Source: Pectobacterium cacticida (lineage in GTDB: Bacteria > Pseudomonadota > Gammaproteobacteria > Enterobacterales > Enterobacteriaceae). From it: a stretch of DNA of 64,000 nt. Shown here in pieces: positions 9,295-17,940 of the stretch. The position numbers and the translations under genes are program-made. Below the pieces are notes generated by a model. It was given only the letters and a program-made list of their open reading frames with translations, was not told where the DNA came from and searched no databases. The stretch is taken from positions 2,356,001-2,420,000 of the forward strand of contig NZ_CP133656.1 of assembly GCF_036885195.1 (NCBI RefSeq), given 5' to 3'. Within the stretch, counting starts at the first letter, position 1. Each line of letters opens with the position of its first letter.

Positions 9295-10409
9295 TAGATA
9301 ATTTCCAGTTTGGCACGTAAACAGCCAGCGCTTTGCATCGCCTGTAGAATAGACATCAGCTCCATCGGCGTCGCCCCCAGAGAGTTCAAGGCACGCACAA
9401 CATTGTTAAGGTTGGCGCTAGAATTAACGCGTTGTAAAGAACCGCCTGCCTGCTGCACCGCAATCTCGGTTTGCGGCGTAACAACAGTCTGTCCACCACC
9501 GAAAGGCGTATTAGGCTGGTTAACATTGGCCTGCTGGTTGATCGTCACGGAAAGATTGCCTTGGGCAACAGCACAACTATCCAGCGTGACATCACGATTC
9601 ATCACGACAGATCCGGTACGAGAGTTAATAATAACTTTGGCATCCTGAATACCAACGTTCACGTCGATATTTTGGATATTGGCCAGAAAACGCACTTGAG
9701 AACTATTGCCCTGTGGAGCAAGAACCTGGATAGTCCTTGAATCCAGCGGTGTCGCACTCCCACCGTATCCGGCACGGTTTATCGCATCACTGACCTTCTG
9801 CGCCATCGAAAAATCATCATTCTTTAATTGCAACATGATTGTGTTTGATGTGCCGAAGGTGCTGGGTAACTCCCGCTCAATAATGGCGCCGTTGCTAATC
9901 CGCCCGCCGGCAAGCTGGTTTACCTGGACGCTACTGCCCCCGGCAGCGGCTCCCGCGCCACCGACTAGCACATTCCCCTGAGCGAGGGCGTAGACCTGAT
10001 TATCAACCCCTTTCAGCGGAGTCATCAGCAATGTGCCACCACGTAAACTCTTCGCATTGCCCAGTGAGGAAACGACCACGTCGATATTTTGGCCAGCACG
10101 GCCAAAGGGGGGTAATTCCGCCGTTACCATTACCGCCGCCACGTTTTTCAACTGCATATTAGTACCAGCCGGGACGGTTATCCCTAACTGGGAAAGCATG
10201 TTAGTTAAGCTTTGCGTCGTAAAGGGTGTTTGCATGGTTTGGTCACCGGAACCATCCAACCCCACCACTAGACCATACCCAATCAGCGCATTACCCCGTA
10301 CACCCTGTATATTAACCAGATCGCGAATACGCTCGGCCGACGCAGGTTGAATCACTAGCGCCAATAGCGTTAGCAGTGCCGTAAAAAAATGATGCAATCC
10401 AATCCGCAT
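9294..10409 (-). CDS. flgI: Flagellar P-ring protein FlgI
   Basis: FlgI forms the P-ring, the bushing around the rod in the peptidoglycan layer. The open frame extends to 10631, but the extension overlaps flgH. The start MRIGLHHFF at 10409 gives 371 residues, close to the usual 365, and places a Sec signal peptide (cleaved after PASA) at the N-terminus. The mature protein begins ERIRDLVN and carries the family motifs LIGYGLVVGLDGSGDQ and VVMNRDVTL. It lies 16 bases downstream of flgH. Confidence 0.96.
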   Translation of the reverse strand: MRIGLHHFFTALLTLLALVIQPASAERIRDLVNIQGVRGNALIGYGLVVGLDGSGDQTMQTPFTTQSLTNMLSQLGITVPAGTNMQLKNVAAVMVTAELPPFGRAGQNIDVVVSSLGNAKSLRGGTLLMTPLKGVDNQVYALAQGNVLVGGAGAAAGGSSVQVNQLAGGRISNGAIIERELPSTFGTSNTIMLQLKNDDFSMAQKVSDAINRAGYGGSATPLDSRTIQVLAPQGNSSQVRFLANIQNIDVNVGIQDAKVIINSRTGSVVMNRDVTLDSCAVAQGNLSVTINQQANVNQPNTPFGGGQTVVTPQTEIAVQQAGGSLQRVNSSANLNNVVRALNSLGATPMELMSILQAMQSAGCLRAKLEII

Positions 10410-10425
10410 GTCAGGCCTCTTTAGC

Positions 10426-11145
10426 TTAGAACGGAGAAACATTGAGGAAGAACCGCTGTAACCAGCCCATGTTTTGCGCTTCGTTAATATAACCATTACC
10501 CACATATTCGATTCGGGCATCCGCAACCTGGGTCGATGGCACCGAATTGTTTCCGCTAATGGTTCTTGGGTTAACGACGCCAGAGAAACGGATAAATTCG
10601 GTTCCCTGATTGATGGCGATTTGTTTCTCACCCACTACGTGCAGGTTGCCATTAGCCAGCACTTGACCTACCGTCACGGTGATAGTGCCGCTGAATGTAT
10701 TGTTCGCATTCGCGCCGCCCTGGCCAGAAAATTCGTTGGTTCCCGTTGCATTAAGTGCGGCTCGATTATTGCCGAGTGGGCCTTCGAGATAACGTGGCGT
10801 CGTGGATAAGCCAAATGTGGATGAACCATCCCGGCTGGCGTTAGCAGAAGAACTTTTGCTGGCGCTGACATTTTCTTGCAGCACGATAGTGAGTGTATCG
10901 CCAACATTACGTGGACGCCGATCTTCAAACATCGGTTGGTAACCATAATTCATGGGCTGCACCGTTTGAAATATCGAACCATTTGGGCCAGCAAGCGCGG
11001 GTGGAGCAGGCTGGGCTGTCGTAGGCCCAGTGACGACCTTATCATGCGGAATATAGGCGCAACCGCTAAGCGCTAACATCAAGCTCAATGGCAACAAACA
11101 GGGCCAGCGGTGTGGTTTGATAACCGACGTTGCATTTATTATCAC
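10426..11145 (-). CDS. flgH: Flagellar L-ring lipoprotein FlgH
   Basis: FlgH forms the L-ring bushing in the outer membrane. The 239-residue protein has a lipoprotein signal peptide ending in the lipobox LSGC (Cys about residue 29). The conserved core follows: NYGYQPMFEDRRPRNVGDTL, then NVSASKSSSANASRDG and the C-terminal NGYINEAQNMGWLQRFF. Length is typical (232 in E. coli). It precedes flgI closely. The 166-base gap back to flgG shows no clear terminator or promoter. Confidence 0.97.
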   Translation of the reverse strand: MIINATSVIKPHRWPCLLPLSLMLALSGCAYIPHDKVVTGPTTAQPAPPALAGPNGSIFQTVQPMNYGYQPMFEDRRPRNVGDTLTIVLQENVSASKSSSANASRDGSSTFGLSTTPRYLEGPLGNNRAALNATGTNEFSGQGGANANNTFSGTITVTVGQVLANGNLHVVGEKQIAINQGTEFIRFSGVVNPRTISGNNSVPSTQVADARIEYVGNGYINEAQNMGWLQRFFLNVSPF

Positions 11146-11311
11146 TGCGGGTATCGCCTTAATTAATCTATTTACCTATTCGCGGGGTAGATAAGCGCCG
11201 TACTCGCACCACATCGTTGCTTATGGCTACCCTCCCCCCCGGCAAACACGCCTCTACTCATGTCATGTCGCAGAAATACCGTTCTCACGATAGAAACCAG
11301 CAGATGACTTA

Positions 11312-12094
11312 TTATAGCTGGGTTAACTTTTGCAGCATTTGATCAGAAGAAGAAATAGCCTTACTGTTGATTTCATACGCACGCTGCGTCTGTATCATTG
11401 ATACCAATTCCTCGGCTACGTTCACATTCGAGGTTTCAACATACTTCTGATATAGCAAACCCGCACCATTTAAGCCTGGGTTCGTTTCATTTGGTGCGCC
11501 CGAACTGGCCGTTTCCAGATAGAGGTTTTCCCCTATGCTTTCAAGACCGCTATCGTTAATAAACGTCGTCAGTGTTAACTGACCGATCTGGTTTGTTGCC
11601 ACCTGCCCCTGCAATTTAACGCTGACAATACCGTCACGACCAATATTCAATTCCGTCGCATTCGCTGGGACGGTTATCGCTGGCTGGACTTGATAACCGC
11701 TGGAGGTCACCAACTGGCCATTACCGTCTAGTTGGAAGGCGCCGTCGCGTGTGTAAGCGATTGTTCCATCAGGTAACTGAACCTGAAAAAAGCCCTGCCC
11801 TTTAATCGCCACATCTTTCGAATTTCCCGTCTCGGAAAACGCCCCTTGAGTATGGATGCGCTCCGTTGACACCGGGCGCACCCCAGTACCCAGTTGTAAG
11901 CCTGACGGTAACATGGTTTGCTCTGAAGACTGAGCGCCAGGCTGACGAATAGTTTGGTACATCAAGTCTTCAAATACCGCACGCTGACGCTTGAAACCAT
12001 TAGTGCTGACGTTTGCCAAGTTATTGGAAATAACGTCCATATTGGTTTGCTGCGCATTTAAGCCGGTTTTAGCAATCCATAAAGAACGGATCAT
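11312..12094 (-). CDS. flgG: Flagellar distal rod protein FlgG
   Basis: FlgG builds the distal rod that crosses the peptidoglycan and outer membrane. Its 260 residues match the family length exactly. The N-terminal motif NLANVSTNGFKRQRAVFEDL and the C-terminal VNVAEELVSMIQTQRAYEINSKA are both diagnostic of rod/hook axial proteins, and the insertion LMYQTIRQPGAQSS after the N-terminal motif is FlgG-specific. It follows flgF by 27 bases. Confidence 0.98.
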   Translation of the reverse strand: MIRSLWIAKTGLNAQQTNMDVISNNLANVSTNGFKRQRAVFEDLMYQTIRQPGAQSSEQTMLPSGLQLGTGVRPVSTERIHTQGAFSETGNSKDVAIKGQGFFQVQLPDGTIAYTRDGAFQLDGNGQLVTSSGYQVQPAITVPANATELNIGRDGIVSVKLQGQVATNQIGQLTLTTFINDSGLESIGENLYLETASSGAPNETNPGLNGAGLLYQKYVETSNVNVAEELVSMIQTQRAYEINSKAISSSDQMLQKLTQL

Positions 12095-12121
12095 TGATTT
12101 ACTCCTGTGCGCACACGGCGC

Positions 12122-12877
12122 TTAGCCCATTGCTAATATCTGATTCGCACGTTGTGCATTATCGTCGACGCTGCTAATGACTTTCATCTGCATTTCAAAA
12201 CGACGCGCATTGGCGATCATATCGACCATCGTATCAACGGTGTTCACATTACTGCCTTCGATAACGCCTGGCATAATACGCACGGTGAGATCGTTTGGCA
12301 GAATATTGCCACGTTGCTGTTGCGCCTGCTGCGTCAAACGGAATAACCCATCATCCGATCGCTCAACCTCCTGCCCAGTTGCTCTCACCAACTTTAAACG
12401 CCCCAACTGAGCTATGGTATTTGGCGGATCGCCAGCATTAAGGGTGGAAATCGTACCGTCAGGAGAAATACTGATTTGAGCCTGCGGTGGAATATCAATC
12501 GGCCCAGCATCACCCATCACAATACGCCCCTGGATAGTTAACTGCCCATCGGCATTGATTTCCATATTACCATTACGCGTATAGGCTTCCCCACCATCGG
12601 CCGTTTGCACCGCCAGCCAACTCTCTTTCGGTAAAGCGACATCCAGCGCACGGCCTGTATAGTTCATCACGCCTTCGGTCATATCAGCCCCAGGCGTAGA
12701 AGCAACCACCAGCGTACGCGTCGGCATTGTTAATCCATTTACCGGAACAGCCCGCAACGCGGCAAGCTGTGCCCGGAAACCTGGCGTTGAGGCATTTGCC
12801 AGATTGTTCGCTGTAATCGCCTGCTTTTCCAATGACTGGCTCGCACCACCCATTGCTGTGTAAATCGCGTGATCCAT
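12122..12877 (-). CDS. flgF: Flagellar proximal rod protein FlgF
   Basis: FlgF is a proximal rod subunit. The 251-residue protein has the axial N-terminal motif (ANNLANASTPGFRAQL) and the C-terminal helix (VDMIANARRFEMQMKVISSVDD). The short LDVALPKESWLAVQT segment is typical of FlgF. Length is as expected. It is sandwiched between flgE and flgG with a 21-base gap after flgE, in the same operon. Confidence 0.97.
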   Translation of the reverse strand: MDHAIYTAMGGASQSLEKQAITANNLANASTPGFRAQLAALRAVPVNGLTMPTRTLVVASTPGADMTEGVMNYTGRALDVALPKESWLAVQTADGGEAYTRNGNMEINADGQLTIQGRIVMGDAGPIDIPPQAQISISPDGTISTLNAGDPPNTIAQLGRLKLVRATGQEVERSDDGLFRLTQQAQQQRGNILPNDLTVRIMPGVIEGSNVNTVDTMVDMIANARRFEMQMKVISSVDDNAQRANQILAMG

Positions 12878-12898
12878 GCCAAACCCTCGTTAAGATGA

Positions 12899-14116
12899 TT
12901 AACGCATGCTAACCAATGTTTGCAGGATAGAATCTTGCGTTTTAATGGTTTGCGCATTGGATTGGTAATTGCGCTGTGCAACGATCATGTCGACGAGTTG
13001 TTTACTTAGGTCAACATTCGAGCTTTCAGTAGACTTGCCTATCAGCTTACCCAGGCTTCCTGTGCCCGCCAAACCAGTAACCGCCTGACCTGAACTCGCT
13101 GTTTCAGACCACGCGTTATCACCTTCAGGCGATAAACCTTCTGGATTGGCAAAACTCGCTAGCAAAATTTGTCCTAACGCCTGTTTCTGACCATTACTGT
13201 AGCTACCTTCGATCGTACCGTCGTCATTGATCGTATAACCCGTTAGTGATCCCGGTGCGAACCCGTTCTGGGTTGGGCTTTTATAGCTATATTCTGTATT
13301 CTGCTGCACGCTCCCCGTCAAATCGAGAGTAAACGTCCCCCCTGCCGCACCATTCGTCCCAGTCATGTTGATAGTAAAAGGCGTATGAGCATTGGCACCA
13401 GTGGAACTTAAAGCACCATTTGCTTCAAAATGCAGCGTTCCAGCATTTTGATAAGTAACAGGGGTAATTGCGTCATCTTTCGCATACGTCTGCCACGTAT
13501 TATCCCCCGTTTTGACAAAATACAGCGTGTAGTTATGCACGTTACCCTGACCGTCATAGGTTGTTAGTGCAGTTTTGCTGTTATAGGTACCTTCTCCACC
13601 AGGTGTTGTCGCCCAGGAGTTTGTTGGAATTGAGTCTGAAGAGTTCAGGTTAGCTTTAATGGATGCAGTTGTCGTACGGTTCGCCAACATATCGCCATCA
13701 GGAATCGTCAACGGCACGGGATCGGCCCCTGTTTGAACAACTGGAGGCGTCCCCGCTACTGGGTAACCCGTCAATTGCATACCTTGTGCATTAACAATAT
13801 TACGACCGTTCAACATGAATTGACCATTACGGCTGTAATAGACGGAGCCGTTGGTATCCTGCAGACGGTAAAAACCACCGCCGCTAATTGCAACATCCAG
13901 ATCTCGTGAAGAGGAGGTGACAGTACCATTGCCGAAATCCTGCAATACAGATGCAACCTTTACGCCCATACCCACTTTAGAGCCTGCAAACATATCGGCA
14001 AACGTGACAGTACCGGATTTAAAACCCACTGTTGCTGAGTTAGCGATGTTATTACCGATAACATCCAAGTTATTAGATGCTGCGTTTAACCCACTGACCG
14101 CCTGAGAAAACCCCAT
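12899..14116 (-). CDS. flgE: Flagellar hook protein FlgE
   Basis: FlgE polymerises into the curved hook that acts as a universal joint. The 405-residue protein (402 in E. coli) has the N-terminal MGFSQAVSGLNAASNNLDVIGNNIANSATVGFK region, split by a variable Thr/Gly/Asn-rich surface domain, and the C-terminal VDLSKQLVDMIVAQRNYQSNAQ helix. It follows flgD after 74 bases. No truncation is visible. Confidence 0.97.
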   Translation of the reverse strand: MGFSQAVSGLNAASNNLDVIGNNIANSATVGFKSGTVTFADMFAGSKVGMGVKVASVLQDFGNGTVTSSSRDLDVAISGGGFYRLQDTNGSVYYSRNGQFMLNGRNIVNAQGMQLTGYPVAGTPPVVQTGADPVPLTIPDGDMLANRTTTASIKANLNSSDSIPTNSWATTPGGEGTYNSKTALTTYDGQGNVHNYTLYFVKTGDNTWQTYAKDDAITPVTYQNAGTLHFEANGALSSTGANAHTPFTINMTGTNGAAGGTFTLDLTGSVQQNTEYSYKSPTQNGFAPGSLTGYTINDDGTIEGSYSNGQKQALGQILLASFANPEGLSPEGDNAWSETASSGQAVTGLAGTGSLGKLIGKSTESSNVDLSKQLVDMIVAQRNYQSNAQTIKTQDSILQTLVSMR

Positions 14117-14190
14117 GTCGTTCTCCAGATGAATTGATTAAGTCATATTCCGGTAATGCGCTTCACCGGAATATTGTGAAATTTATAGCG

Positions 14191-14865
14191 TTACAGAATC
14201 TGTCTGACATCATCCATCGTGGCTCTGCCACGCAATCCTAAATCCAGCAATGCACCGCTATCGCCGCGAACGACACTATTTACCACCGCATAGCTCAATG
14301 GCTGAACAACTTGCTGGGCACCGCCCGTGCTGGCTGCTACGGTGAAGGTATAGGCTCCATCAGGCGCCACCGTGCCATCAGAAAGCTTACTATCCCAGTT
14401 GAATGAGTGAACACCGGCAGAAAGCGTCCCCAGCTCGATCGTGCGAACGGCTTTACCTGACGCATCATTGACGGTGACGGTGACAACTTCCGCCGCTTTT
14501 TCCAATTCAACGCCAAAGGGCGTGCTTGTTTCTTTACCAACCAGAATTTCTTTCCCCGGCACCATAACACTGTGACCAATCAGCGTCGTTGCCTGCATGG
14601 ATTGGTTGTTATTGATTTGGCCGGAAATAGAACCCAGAGTGGTATTCAGTTTTTCAATGCCACTCACTGTATTGAGCTGAGCAAGCTGGCTAACAAGCTG
14701 ATCGTTGCTCATCGGGTTCGTTGGATCCTGATTCTTCAACTGTGCGACCAACAAGGTTAGGAACTGATTTTGCAGATCGGCACTACTGTTCTTTTCTACC
14801 GCGGTCGTTGGCGAAACAGTCTGTGTCTTTGTTGCCGAAAAAGTATCATTTGTCGTAATGGACAT
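14191..14865 (-). CDS. flgD: Hook assembly scaffold (cap) protein FlgD
   Basis: FlgD caps the growing hook and is discarded when FlgK is added. The 224-residue protein has the conserved N-terminal helix with FLTLLVAQLKNQDPTNPM followed by a Tudor/FnIII-type C-terminal half (about residues 95-215, with WDSKLSDGTVAPDGAY). Length is typical (231 in E. coli). It lies 15 bases after flgC. Confidence 0.97.
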   Translation of the reverse strand: MSITTNDTFSATKTQTVSPTTAVEKNSSADLQNQFLTLLVAQLKNQDPTNPMSNDQLVSQLAQLNTVSGIEKLNTTLGSISGQINNNQSMQATTLIGHSVMVPGKEILVGKETSTPFGVELEKAAEVVTVTVNDASGKAVRTIELGTLSAGVHSFNWDSKLSDGTVAPDGAYTFTVAASTGGAQQVVQPLSYAVVNSVVRGDSGALLDLGLRGRATMDDVRQIL

Positions 14866-14880
14866 TAACTCGTCTCCCGA

Positions 14881-15285
14881 TTATTGCCCGATCGTTAAGG
14901 TCTTTAACATCATCGATTTTGTTGTATTCAAAACCTCAACGTTCGCCTGATAACTGCGGGACGCCGAGATGGTGTTGACCATTTCCGCTACAGGGTCAAC
15001 ATTCGGCATACGAACGTACCCTTGTCCATCCGCTAACGGATTCCCTGGTTCATAGACCAGACGCGCGGGCGATGGGTCTTCAATAACATTGGCCACACGT
15101 ACACCGCCCGTTGCTTGTCCCGGCGCGGCATTCACTTCAAAGACGACTTGCTTAGCGCGATATGGCTCGCCATCGGGCCCAGTCACACTGTCTGCGTTCG
15201 CTAAATTACTCGCGCTCACATTTAAGCGCTGAGATTGTGCTGAAAGCGCTGAACCCGAAATTTCAAATATATTTAACAACGACAT
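14881..15285 (-). CDS. flgC: Flagellar proximal rod protein FlgC
   Basis: FlgC is a proximal rod subunit. The 134-residue product has the exact family length. The N-terminal FEISGSALSAQSQRLNVSASN and the C-terminal VNTISASRSYQANVEVLNTTK helices frame the characteristic YVRMPNVDPVAEM stretch. It follows flgB by 33 bases. Confidence 0.98.
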   Translation of the reverse strand: MSLLNIFEISGSALSAQSQRLNVSASNLANADSVTGPDGEPYRAKQVVFEVNAAPGQATGGVRVANVIEDPSPARLVYEPGNPLADGQGYVRMPNVDPVAEMVNTISASRSYQANVEVLNTTKSMMLKTLTIGQ

Positions 15286-15318
15286 GGATATTCACCTTCT
15301 TATCTCACCGCGCGACGA

Positions 15319-15735
15319 TCATGAACCCGACTGTAAAACCGACATCATTCCTTTAATTTGCCCGCTCAGAACGGTCAAACTGGTTTGATATTTCAGGCTA
15401 TTATCGGCAAAATTAGTCCGTTCCCGATCCATATCGACCGTATTACCATCCAATGCTGGTTGATCGGGAATGCGATAGAGCAAATCAAGATCCGGTGGAC
15501 GAAAACTCTGTGCCGGGATGTGTCGTACCGACGTGGTTTTCAGCGCTATACCCGTGCCGCTCGCTCTTCCTTGCTCAATCGTTTTGCTGAGTTGACTGGC
15601 AAAGTCGATATCTCTAGCCTGGTAGCCCGGTGTATCTGCATTAGCAATATTTGCAGCCAGAATTTCCTGCCGCTGGGCACGCAAGTTCAACGCTTCTTGC
15701 TGAAACCGCAACGAGGCGTCTAATTTATCAAGCAT
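15319..15735 (-). CDS. flgB: Flagellar proximal rod protein FlgB
   Basis: FlgB is a proximal rod subunit and the first gene of the minus-strand flgB-L operon. The 138-residue product contains the rod motif ILAANIANADTPGYQARDIDF and the C-terminal RTNFADNSLKYQTSLTVLSG helix. It is transcribed away from flgA, and the 179-base intergenic region between them should hold the class II promoters. Confidence 0.97.
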   Translation of the reverse strand: MLDKLDASLRFQQEALNLRAQRQEILAANIANADTPGYQARDIDFASQLSKTIEQGRASGTGIALKTTSVRHIPAQSFRPPDLDLLYRIPDQPALDGNTVDMDRERTNFADNSLKYQTSLTVLSGQIKGMMSVLQSGS

Positions 15736-15914
15736 GCTCCCTCCGCAAGTTAGAATTTGGAGTAGGTAGGATAATTCTCATTATGACTACGCCATCGAAC
15801 GAATAGACACTAAATGCAGCGCTATTTATTGCCTTAACCTTATCCAGACATCGTTACACTTATGCGTTCTCCTTGTTTTTCTGATTTTGTTGGCGTCAGG
15901 AGCGCTGAATTGGA
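15736..15914. promoter_or_regulatory. Divergent flgB-flgA control region
   Basis: In enterobacteria the flgA/flgB divergent region is a class II target of FlhD4C2. The stretch around 15813-15832 (AATGCAGCGCTATTTATTGCC-like) resembles one half of the FlhDC box (CGCTATTTCTGCC). I could not recognise a clean second half-site or confident -10 elements by eye, so the exact operator is unresolved. Confidence 0.35.
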
Positions 15915-16589
15915 ATGAAAACCCTCAATTACTCCACATATCTGGCGACAGCGTGTTTCTTGCTCTCCTGTACCTCATACTCTGCCTACGCGCACGACTT
16001 ATCTGCACAAATCAATCAATTCTTCGCCTCACGCTTCGACGGCAGTCCAAATACGGTTAACGTTGTGATAAAGTCGCCGAAAAAACTGTGGCCCCAGTGT
16101 GAAGCCCCCCAAATATCGTTACCTAGTAACACCAAGCTGTGGGGGAATGTGAGCGTCTCTGTTCGTTGCGGGCAAGAACGTCGCTTCATCCAAACCGAAG
16201 TGCAGGTAACAGGAGACTATGTCACCAGCTCGCGGCCAATCGTTCGAGGGACGGCGTTAACCGTTGCAGATATCACCCTGACAAAGGGGCGACTCGATTT
16301 ATTGCCGCCGCGCCCGATATTGACGTTAAAAGATGCTCAGGGAGCAATCCTTTTGCGCGATCTCACTCCCGGCCAGATCATTACTGCTTCAATGATTAGG
16401 CGCCCTTGGGCGGTTAAGGCCGGCCAATCAGTACGAATTATCGCCCAAGGCGAGGGTTTTACGATTAACAGTGATGGGAAAGCAATGAATAACGCGGCGA
16501 TCGGTCAATCGGTCAGGGTCAGGATGACAACAGGACAAATAATTAGCGGGACAATTGATGAAGATGGCAGTGTTGTTATCCCACAGTAA
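15915..16589 (+). CDS. flgA: Flagellar P-ring assembly chaperone FlgA
   Basis: FlgA is a periplasmic chaperone that assists FlgI polymerisation into the P-ring. The 224-residue protein has a Sec signal peptide (hydrophobic about residues 9-26, cleavage after AYA) and a C-terminal SAF domain with the GQIITASMIRRPWAVKAGQ and GEGFTINSDGKAMNNAAIG motifs. Length is typical (219 in E. coli). It is read divergently from flgB and lies upstream of flgMN, which also have their own late promoter just after the flgA stop. Confidence 0.96.
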   Translation: MKTLNYSTYLATACFLLSCTSYSAYAHDLSAQINQFFASRFDGSPNTVNVVIKSPKKLWPQCEAPQISLPSNTKLWGNVSVSVRCGQERRFIQTEVQVTGDYVTSSRPIVRGTALTVADITLTKGRLDLLPPRPILTLKDAQGAILLRDLTPGQIITASMIRRPWAVKAGQSVRIIAQGEGFTINSDGKAMNNAAIGQSVRVRMTTGQIISGTIDEDGSVVIPQ

Positions 16590-16593
16590 TGAC

Positions 16594-16620
16594 TAAAGCT
16601 TTCGGCAGGTTTGCCGATGA
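16594..16620 (+). promoter_or_regulatory. Sigma-28 promoter for flgMN
   Basis: TAAA (16594-16597) is followed after exactly 15 bases by GCCGATGA (16613-16620), an almost perfect FliA promoter. It begins five bases after the flgA stop and about 110 bases upstream of flgM. A dual class II/class III arrangement for flgM is known in Salmonella and E. coli, and this sequence supports the same feedback here. Confidence 0.85.
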
Positions 16621-16729
16621 TAATGACAGTGTTATTACCGCCCCTGATGTGAACTTTAGCAGCAATGTGGCGAATACAACATAACCCATTGACAGTTAAC
16701 CATTTATCCTCAAAAAAGAGGGATGTATT

Positions 16730-17020
16730 ATGAGTATTGAGCGCACCCAGCCTCTTAAGCCGGTTGGTCAAGTGCAACAACGCGAGTCTGCCGACGTTGT
16801 TAAAACAAAACGTAAGCAGTCTGAGGCGCAGGTTAGTGCAACTCAGGTTAAATTAAGTGACGCCCAGGCAAAATTAATGCAGCCGGGAACGCAAGATATC
16901 GACATGAATCGTGTTGAAATCTTGAAACAAGCGATTCGTGACGGCTCACTCAAGATAGACGCCGGGAAGATTGCGGATGCATTGATAAAAGACACTCAGG
17001 AATTTTTGGCTGGTAATTAA
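16730..17020 (+). CDS. flgM: Anti-sigma-28 factor FlgM
   Basis: FlgM binds FliA and blocks late gene transcription until it is exported through the completed hook. The 96-residue protein has the N-terminal MSIERTQPLKPVG, a disordered polar middle, and the FliA-binding C-terminal region (about 60-96) with VEILKQAIRDGSLKIDAGKIADALI. Length is typical. A GAGGGA ribosome-binding site precedes the ATG. It is followed by flgN after five bases. Confidence 0.97.
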   Translation: MSIERTQPLKPVGQVQQRESADVVKTKRKQSEAQVSATQVKLSDAQAKLMQPGTQDIDMNRVEILKQAIRDGSLKIDAGKIADALIKDTQEFLAGN

Positions 17021-17025
17021 TTTCT

Positions 17026-17460
17026 ATGGAAAATCTGCTATCGATTCTGGAAAAATTGTTGCACAACCTGCATGACCTTGATGAGGTTATGACAAATGAG
17101 CAAACGTTACTTTGCGCAGGGCATATTAATAGTATCGCTCTGCAACAGGTGACAGAGAAAAAAACGTCCTTATTGGCAACAATGCAGCATCTGGAAACGC
17201 GTCGTCATGATATCGAAACCGCACTGAAGCTGCAGGCTCCCTATGAAGGTAGTGAAAAACTATTTTCTTGCTGGCAGCAGGTGCAAGAATTAACCCGACG
17301 GCTGAATAACCAGAACACTCACAATGGCCTCCTGCTAAGTCGACACATCGCGTATACGAATGAAGCAATCAATATACTTAAACCTCGTCATGGGGGGCTA
17401 TATGGCCCTGATGGTCAGTCAAAGGGGATAACTGTAGGGGGGCGAAAGATCACGTTCTGA
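17026..17460 (+). CDS. flgN: Export chaperone FlgN for FlgK and FlgL
   Basis: FlgN is the cytoplasmic chaperone of the hook-filament junction proteins and also influences flgM translation. The 144-residue all-helical protein shows the family pattern: an N-terminal coiled region (LHDLDEVMTNEQTLL), the middle QQVTEKKTSLLATMQ and a short basic C-terminus with YGPDGQSK. Length is typical (138 in E. coli). It ends 60 bases before the convergent flhE stop. Confidence 0.95.
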   Translation: MENLLSILEKLLHNLHDLDEVMTNEQTLLCAGHINSIALQQVTEKKTSLLATMQHLETRRHDIETALKLQAPYEGSEKLFSCWQQVQELTRRLNNQNTHNGLLLSRHIAYTNEAINILKPRHGGLYGPDGQSKGITVGGRKITF

Positions 17461-17520
17461 ACCACTTTAGATTCCAGCAAACCATGATTGCTCTAAGTCA
17501 TTTTTAGTCTGTCGACGCTA

Positions 17521-17940
17521 TTACTTATAGTTCACTGAAATATCTATTGTTCTAACGCTGAAGGTGTTATCAATTCGTCCTTTCCCTTCAATATAGTAAA
17601 CAAAACGAAACGCATTATCCGCTGCCAAACCGTTAAACGCTTCAGTTCGCCCATCGCCACTTCCCCCAAGATCTATGCATCGCTGCGGCGATTGTGAACA
17701 GAGTTTGACCACTAATCCTATCGGTATCCTTGAGTCAACGACATAGCGCCAGTATATGGTCGTAATGGTTTCTTCCGGTTTAACGGCCACGTTGGGGGTA
17801 AAAGCCGATGTTGTCACCATCTCACCACGATAATCAAGTTTTACCCCTGGTTGACTGCCGTTCCAACTTCCCGGAGTGGCGATTGCATACAGCGGGTTTA
17901 CCAGCATCGCAACGGCCCAAAAGTACAGTATCAGCCTCAT
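17521..17940 (-). CDS. flhE: Flagellar protein FlhE
   Basis: FlhE is a small periplasmic protein proposed to control proton leakage through the flagellar export gate. The 139-residue product has a signal peptide (hydrophobic about residues 3-18, cleavage near YAIA) and a beta-rich mature part with two Cys residues (LCSQSPQRCIDL). Its start overlaps the flhA stop by four bases. The flhBAE order is standard for enterobacteria. Confidence 0.93.
   Translation of the reverse strand: MRLILYFWAVAMLVNPLYAIATPGSWNGSQPGVKLDYRGEMVTTSAFTPNVAVKPEETITTIYWRYVVDSRIPIGLVVKLCSQSPQRCIDLGGSGDGRTEAFNGLAADNAFRFVYYIEGKGRIDNTFSVRTIDISVNYK

Noticed and set aside
10410..10631. N-terminal extension of flgI
   Set aside because: It overlaps flgH in another frame, and the shorter start gives a proper signal peptide and family length.
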